A stretch of 64,000 bases of DNA from Flavobacterium sp. GTDB taxonomy: Bacteria > Bacteroidota > Bacteroidia > Flavobacteriales > Flavobacteriaceae. The position numbers and the translations under genes were made by a program. The stretch is from positions 33,047 to 97,046 of the forward strand of contig JAHEZJ010000001.1 of NCBI GenBank assembly GCA_023251135.1, written 5' to 3'. The notes under the pieces were generated by a model, which ran no database searches, was not told the DNA's origin, and saw only the letters and a list, made by a program, of their open reading frames with translations. Position 1 is the stretch's first letter. Each line of letters opens with the position of its first letter. Below, one piece after another: positions 59,998 through 64,000 of the stretch.

Positions 59998-62205
59998 ATG
60001 AAAAAACTAATATTAGCCCTTATTTTAGGGTTTACGGGCATCCTTTCTGCCCAAAATTCGGTGTCGGGAACTGTAATTGATCTTCAAAACAAACCCTTAG
60101 CCGGCGTATCTGTTTATGCAGCTGAACTACACAAAGGAACTACAACAGATGAAAACGGAAAATATGAATTTAAGAATCTCCCAAACGGCAGTTTCCGACT
60201 TTCTTTTACCATAATAGGTTATACAACACAAAGCAAAACAATTGCTAAACTACTTAAGGAAAACACCTTAGACATTACCCTTACTGAATCTGTTTTTGAA
60301 ATGGATGAAGTGGTGGTGTCAACACCTTTCAACAAACTGCAATCGCAAAACGTAATGAAAGTGGAACACGAAAGCATTAAAACATTACAGCAAAAAGGAA
60401 CTTCCACTTTAATTGAAGGTTTGGCTACTATTCCCGGAGTTTCTCAAATTTCTACCGGAACTTCGATTGGAAAACCGGTGATTAGAGGTTTAAGCGGAAA
60501 TCGCGTTTTGGTGTATTCTCAGGGAGTTCGTATCGAAAATCAACAATTTGGTGACGAACACGGACTGGGTCTTAATGATGCCGGAATAGAAAGTGTTGAA
60601 GTCATCAAAGGACCTGCCTCTTTATTGTATGGCTCTGATGCCTTAGGTGGTGTCTTGTATTTTAATCCGGAGAAATTTGCCGATGCCAATACGTTTAAAG
60701 CTAATTTCAGTCAAAAATATTTTACGAATACACAAGGAAGCAATTCTTCTATTGGACTAAAAACCTCAACGGACAACTGGAAATTTTTAGCCAGAGGAAG
60801 TTTCAACACGCACTCTGATTACAAAATTGCCGATGGTGACCGCGTAACCAATTCCCGCTATAACGAAACCGATTTTAAAACCGGAGTTGGGTACAGCAAT
60901 TCTAGTTTTTCAAGTGTTTTACGATACAATTACAACAAGTTAGACATTGGAATTCCGGAAGAAGGAATCGCAGAACAATCGTCAAGCAAAAATACAATGT
61001 TCCCAAGACAAGGCATCTTCAATCATTTATTAAGTTTGAACAATGTGATTTTCTTTCAAAACTCAAAACTGGATGTTGATTTAGGCTATATCGCTAATGA
61101 CAGAAGCGAATTTGAAGACAGCAACAACGCTTCTCTTCACATGAAACTGAACACTCTTAATTACAATGTCAAATATCATTTCCCGAAATTCGGTAAAATC
61201 GAAACTATTGTTGGCGTTCAGGGAATGCACCAGACCAATAAAAATTCAGGAGAAGAATATTTAATTCCGGACGCAACTACCAATGATTTCGGTGCTTTTG
61301 GAACTGCAAATTACGAATGGAACAACAACGTTTTACAAGCCGGACTGCGTTTCGACAACCGAAAAGTAACTTCTGAAGCACACGGAACTGAAGGCGAAGA
61401 AGGTTATTTTCAGCCTTTAGACCGATCATTTGACAGCTTTAATGCTTCGTTAGGATATAAAACAAAGCTTGCCGAGCCGCTAACGCTTCGATTGAATGTG
61501 GCTACGGGATTCAGAGCTCCAAATTTAGCCGAGCTAACATCAAACGGAGTTCATGAAGGAACAAACCGCTACGAAATTGGAAACGGCAATTTGAAAACCG
61601 AACAAAACGTTCAAACAGATTTAAACCTGGAATACAAGAACACTCATTTTGAATTTTTCATCAACGGATTTTACAATCACGTAAACAACTATATCTACAC
61701 TTCTCCAACCGGTGAGGTACGCGATGAGAATGATGTTTTTGCTTATGTTCAGAACAATGCCAAATTATACGGAGGTGAAGCAGGATTGCACTTTCACCCG
61801 CACCCACTGGATTGGTTGCATTTTGAAACCAGTTTTGAAACCGTTACCGGTAAAAAACAAAACAATGATTACCTGCCTTTAATTCCTGCCAACAACTGGA
61901 ACAATACTTTAAGAACAGAGTTCAAAATTAAAGACTGGTTTGAAGAAGGGTATGCTTCTTTAAACGTTTCTTCGACTTTTAGTCAGGATAAAGTAAGTGG
62001 TTTTGAGACTGCTTCAAAAGGGTACACTTTGGTGAATTTAGGTTTTGGCGGAACAGTAAAATTAGGCAAACATGCTTTTGATGTTAACCTGAACGGAAAC
62101 AATTTATTTGATAAAAAATACATTGCGCACCTATCCAGACTAAAAACGGACGGTATTCCGAATATCGGACGAAATATTGTACTTGGAGTTAACTTCAATC
62201 TGTAA
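59998..62205 (+). CDS. TonB-dependent receptor, possibly for metal
   Basis: A 735-aa outer membrane receptor. It has a signal peptide 1-18, a carboxypeptidase-like regulatory domain (about 21-100, with D-E-N-G-K-Y-E-F), the TonB box M-D-E-V-V-V-S-T-P near 101-109, a plug with L-A-T-I-P-G-V and P-V-I-R-G-L-S-G-N-R-V-L-V-Y, and G-P-A-S-L-L-Y-G-S-D-A-L-G-G-V. The barrel ends in G-R-N-I-V-L-G-V-N-F-N-L with a terminal aromatic-like strand. At about 735 residues it is shorter than the first receptor and closer to the heme/metal type. The His/Cys-rich protein gene just upstream suggests a metal ligand; this is inferred from the neighbour. Confidence 0.88.
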   Translation: MKKLILALILGFTGILSAQNSVSGTVIDLQNKPLAGVSVYAAELHKGTTTDENGKYEFKNLPNGSFRLSFTIIGYTTQSKTIAKLLKENTLDITLTESVFEMDEVVVSTPFNKLQSQNVMKVEHESIKTLQQKGTSTLIEGLATIPGVSQISTGTSIGKPVIRGLSGNRVLVYSQGVRIENQQFGDEHGLGLNDAGIESVEVIKGPASLLYGSDALGGVLYFNPEKFADANTFKANFSQKYFTNTQGSNSSIGLKTSTDNWKFLARGSFNTHSDYKIADGDRVTNSRYNETDFKTGVGYSNSSFSSVLRYNYNKLDIGIPEEGIAEQSSSKNTMFPRQGIFNHLLSLNNVIFFQNSKLDVDLGYIANDRSEFEDSNNASLHMKLNTLNYNVKYHFPKFGKIETIVGVQGMHQTNKNSGEEYLIPDATTNDFGAFGTANYEWNNNVLQAGLRFDNRKVTSEAHGTEGEEGYFQPLDRSFDSFNASLGYKTKLAEPLTLRLNVATGFRAPNLAELTSNGVHEGTNRYEIGNGNLKTEQNVQTDLNLEYKNTHFEFFINGFYNHVNNYIYTSPTGEVRDENDVFAYVQNNAKLYGGEAGLHFHPHPLDWLHFETSFETVTGKKQNNDYLPLIPANNWNNTLRTEFKIKDWFEEGYASLNVSSTFSQDKVSGFETASKGYTLVNLGFGGTVKLGKHAFDVNLNGNNLFDKKYIAHLSRLKTDGIPNIGRNIVLGVNFNL

Positions 62206-62212
62206 CATTTTT

Positions 62213-62290
62213 AAACCCTATGCGACCTATAGCTTAAATCAGTTAAATCCTGACTAAGTAAGCTTATATACCGCATAGGGTTTAACTTTT
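62213..62290 (+). terminator. branched hairpin terminator of the receptor gene
   Basis: Outer stem AAACCCTATGCG / CGCATAGGGTTT (12 bp, perfect) with an inner stem AGCTTA / TAAGCT, followed by AACTTTTT. Long and branched for a simple terminator. Confidence 0.75.
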
Positions 62291-62348
62291 TATCCTTATT
62301 ATTTCACAACAAAAAGGCTATTTTTGCTATAACTGTTAAACACAAATT

Positions 62349-64000
62349 ATGAAAAAAACATTTCTTCTAATGGCAATCACAACTGCAGGGATTTCATTCG
62401 GGCAAAACAAAATCCAATATCCCGAAACTAAAAAAGGCGAAACTGTTGATGTGTATTTTGACACTAAAGTAAGCGATCCATATCGTTGGCTTGAAGATGA
62501 CAAATCAGCTGAAACAGGAGCTTGGGTAAAGGCTCAAAACGAGGTAACTTACGGTTATTTAGATAAAATTCCATTCCGCGACGAACTTAAGAAACGCATG
62601 GAAAAATTATGGAACTACGAGAAAATCAGTGCTCCATTTGTTGAAGGAAAATTTACGTATTATTCTAAAAACAACGGACTTCAGAATCAATCTGTAGTAT
62701 ATAGAAAAGGGAAAGACGGTAAAGAAGAGGTTTTCTTAGATCCGAATACTTTTTCTAAAGACGGAACAACTTCTCTAGGTGGATTAAATTTCTCTAAAGA
62801 CGGCTCAAAAGCTGCTTATGCTATTTCTGAAGGAGGAAGCGACTGGAGAAAAGTAATCATCATCGATGCGATCTCTAAAAAAGTTTTAGAAGATACTTTG
62901 GTGGATGTAAAATTCAGCGGCGTTTCATGGCATGGCAACAGTGGGTTTTACTACTCTAGTTACGACAAACCAAAAGGAAGCGAATTATCTGCAAAAACCG
63001 ATCAGCACAAATTGTATTTCCACAAACTGGGAACTTCTCAAAAAGAAGACAAAGTGATTTACGGAGCCGATCAAAAACGTAGATATATTGGTGGTTACGT
63101 TACTGAAGATGATAAATATCTGGTAATTTCTGCTGCCAATTCTACTTACGGAAATGAGTTATTCATTAAAGACTTAACGAAAGCGAATAGCCCGATTGTA
63201 ACTATTGTAGACAATTTTAACAGCAGCAATCAGATTATCGAGAATGAAGGAACTAAATTGTTTATCGAAACAGATTTAAACGCACCAAACACGCGTGTGG
63301 TTACCGTTGATGTAAGCAATCCGAAACCTGAAAACTGGAAAGATTTTATTAAAGAAACGAAAGACATCCTGTCTCCTTCAACAGGTGGAGGATTCTTCTT
63401 TGCCAATTACACTAAAGATGCCGTTTCGTTTGTACAACAGTACGATTACAGCGGAAAATTAATCCGTGAAATCAAACTTCCGGCAGTAGGAACTGCGGGA
63501 GGATTTGGAGGAAAAAAGGACGAGAAAACGTTATACTACAGCTTTACAAACTATACAACTCCGGGAACAATTTATTCTTTTGAACCAAAATCTGGTAAGT
63601 CAGAAGTATATCAAAAACCAAAAGTTGATTTCAAAAGCGAGGATTACGAATCAAAACAAGTATTCTATACGTCAAAAGACGGAACAAAAATCCCGATGAT
63701 TATCACGTATAAAAAAGGACTAAAATTAGACGGTAAAAACCCAACCATCCTTTATGGATATGGTGGATTCAACGTTAGCTTAACGCCAAGTTTCAGTATT
63801 GCAAATGCCGTTTGGTTAGAAAACGGAGGTGTTTATGCTGTTGCCAATTTAAGAGGTGGTGGTGAATATGGTAAAAAATGGCACGATGCCGGAACTAAAT
63901 TGCAAAAGCAAAATGTGTTTGACGACTTTATTGCTGCAGGTGAATATTTGATTGCACAAAAATACACTTCTTCTGACTTCCTTGCTATTCGCGGAGGTTC
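62349..64000 (+). CDS. prolyl oligopeptidase family (S9) peptidase, 3' end missing
   Basis: 551 codons are present before the window ends. The signal peptide is residues 1-19 (ends S-F-G-Q). Then comes the S9A start Y-P-E-T-K-K and D-P-Y-R-W-L-E-D-D (near 45-53), followed by a seven-bladed propeller. The C-terminal alpha/beta-hydrolase domain starts near residue 440 (T-I-L-Y-G-Y-G-G-F near 468-476, then V-A-N-L-R-G-G-G-E-Y-G). The window stops at I-R-G-G-S, the beginning of the G-x-S-x-G-G active-site motif, so the catalytic serine is the last complete or nearly complete codon. A -7 box TATTTTTG is at 62319-62326. It would cut peptides after proline in the periplasm. Confidence 0.92.
   Translation, partial: MKKTFLLMAITTAGISFGQNKIQYPETKKGETVDVYFDTKVSDPYRWLEDDKSAETGAWVKAQNEVTYGYLDKIPFRDELKKRMEKLWNYEKISAPFVEGKFTYYSKNNGLQNQSVVYRKGKDGKEEVFLDPNTFSKDGTTSLGGLNFSKDGSKAAYAISEGGSDWRKVIIIDAISKKVLEDTLVDVKFSGVSWHGNSGFYYSSYDKPKGSELSAKTDQHKLYFHKLGTSQKEDKVIYGADQKRRYIGGYVTEDDKYLVISAANSTYGNELFIKDLTKANSPIVTIVDNFNSSNQIIENEGTKLFIETDLNAPNTRVVTVDVSNPKPENWKDFIKETKDILSPSTGGGFFFANYTKDAVSFVQQYDYSGKLIREIKLPAVGTAGGFGGKKDEKTLYYSFTNYTTPGTIYSFEPKSGKSEVYQKPKVDFKSEDYESKQVFYTSKDGTKIPMIITYKKGLKLDGKNPTILYGYGGFNVSLTPSFSIANAVWLENGGVYAVANLRGGGEYGKKWHDAGTKLQKQNVFDDFIAAGEYLIAQKYTSSDFLAIRGG

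Noticed and set aside
63505..63699. 64-codon plus-strand open frame
   Set aside because: It lies inside the S9 peptidase gene in another phase.

Overview
The window is a contiguous stretch of a low-GC Bacteroidetes chromosome that looks like Flavobacterium. The evidence is the many Gln-after-Ala signal peptides, two TonB-dependent receptors with carboxypeptidase-like N-domains, the fused MurF-alanine racemase, promoters of the TTG-N18-20-TAnnTTTG type (recognisable upstream of three tRNAs and several genes), very few Shine-Dalgarno sites, and typical flavobacterial intergenic repeat phrases. The sequence was read by eye; no database search was run, so family names rest on motif recognition.

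Layout. 1-4256: start of a DUF4407 gene, then a TonB-dependent receptor and a beta-propeller phytase lipoprotein (phosphate scavenging pair). 4395-10660: ATP-dependent PEP carboxykinase, DUF423 membrane protein, saccharopine dehydrogenase-like protein, BlaI/BlaR-type pair and a small lipoprotein. 10661-13594: repeat-rich spacer, M20 dipeptidase, tRNA-Leu(UAG) and a small paralogous protein. 13595-18733: AraC regulator, TolC, HlyD and MFS genes forming a tripartite drug exporter. 18887-19790: two near-identical tRNA-Asp units separated by a 78-bp tandem repeat. 19829-26550: DUF58 protein overlapping an M1 aminopeptidase, thioredoxin, and an AsmA-like protein.

26926-31457 is the most striking part: an AT-rich, tightly packed three-gene cassette. 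It holds a DNA cytosine-5 methyltransferase, a 792-aa protein with a MORC/Hsp90-like ATPase at one end and a histidine-kinase ATPase at the other, and a receiver-domain protein whose C-terminal part carries an R-N-x3-H motif as in HEPN ribonucleases. No restriction endonuclease is visible. I read it as a candidate defence or modification system in which methylation marks self, the ATPase/kinase senses, and a phosphorelay controls a putative RNase. This is an inference from motifs.

31635-40524 holds a second copy of the small paralogous protein next to a 121-bp direct-repeat element, ribosome hibernation factor, an NAD(P)-binding protein, an exported flavodoxin-RidA fusion, a triple-repeat lipoprotein, an SnoaL-like protein, Amt, TrmB, LysE-family and alkyltransferase-like proteins. 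40542-48114 is a histidine kinase and NtrC-type regulator divergent from an HlyD/ABC/FtsX exporter that has a sigma-54-like promoter in front. 48176-57576 carries cell-wall and housekeeping genes: L,D-transpeptidase, Mrp and NifU-like Fe-S proteins, ferredoxin, SMI1-like protein, Asd, MscL and MurF-Alr. 57951-64000 has a membrane protein, a PorT-like barrel protein, a His/Cys-rich exported protein with a TonB-dependent receptor (possible metal uptake), and a prolyl oligopeptidase cut off by the window end just at its catalytic serine motif.
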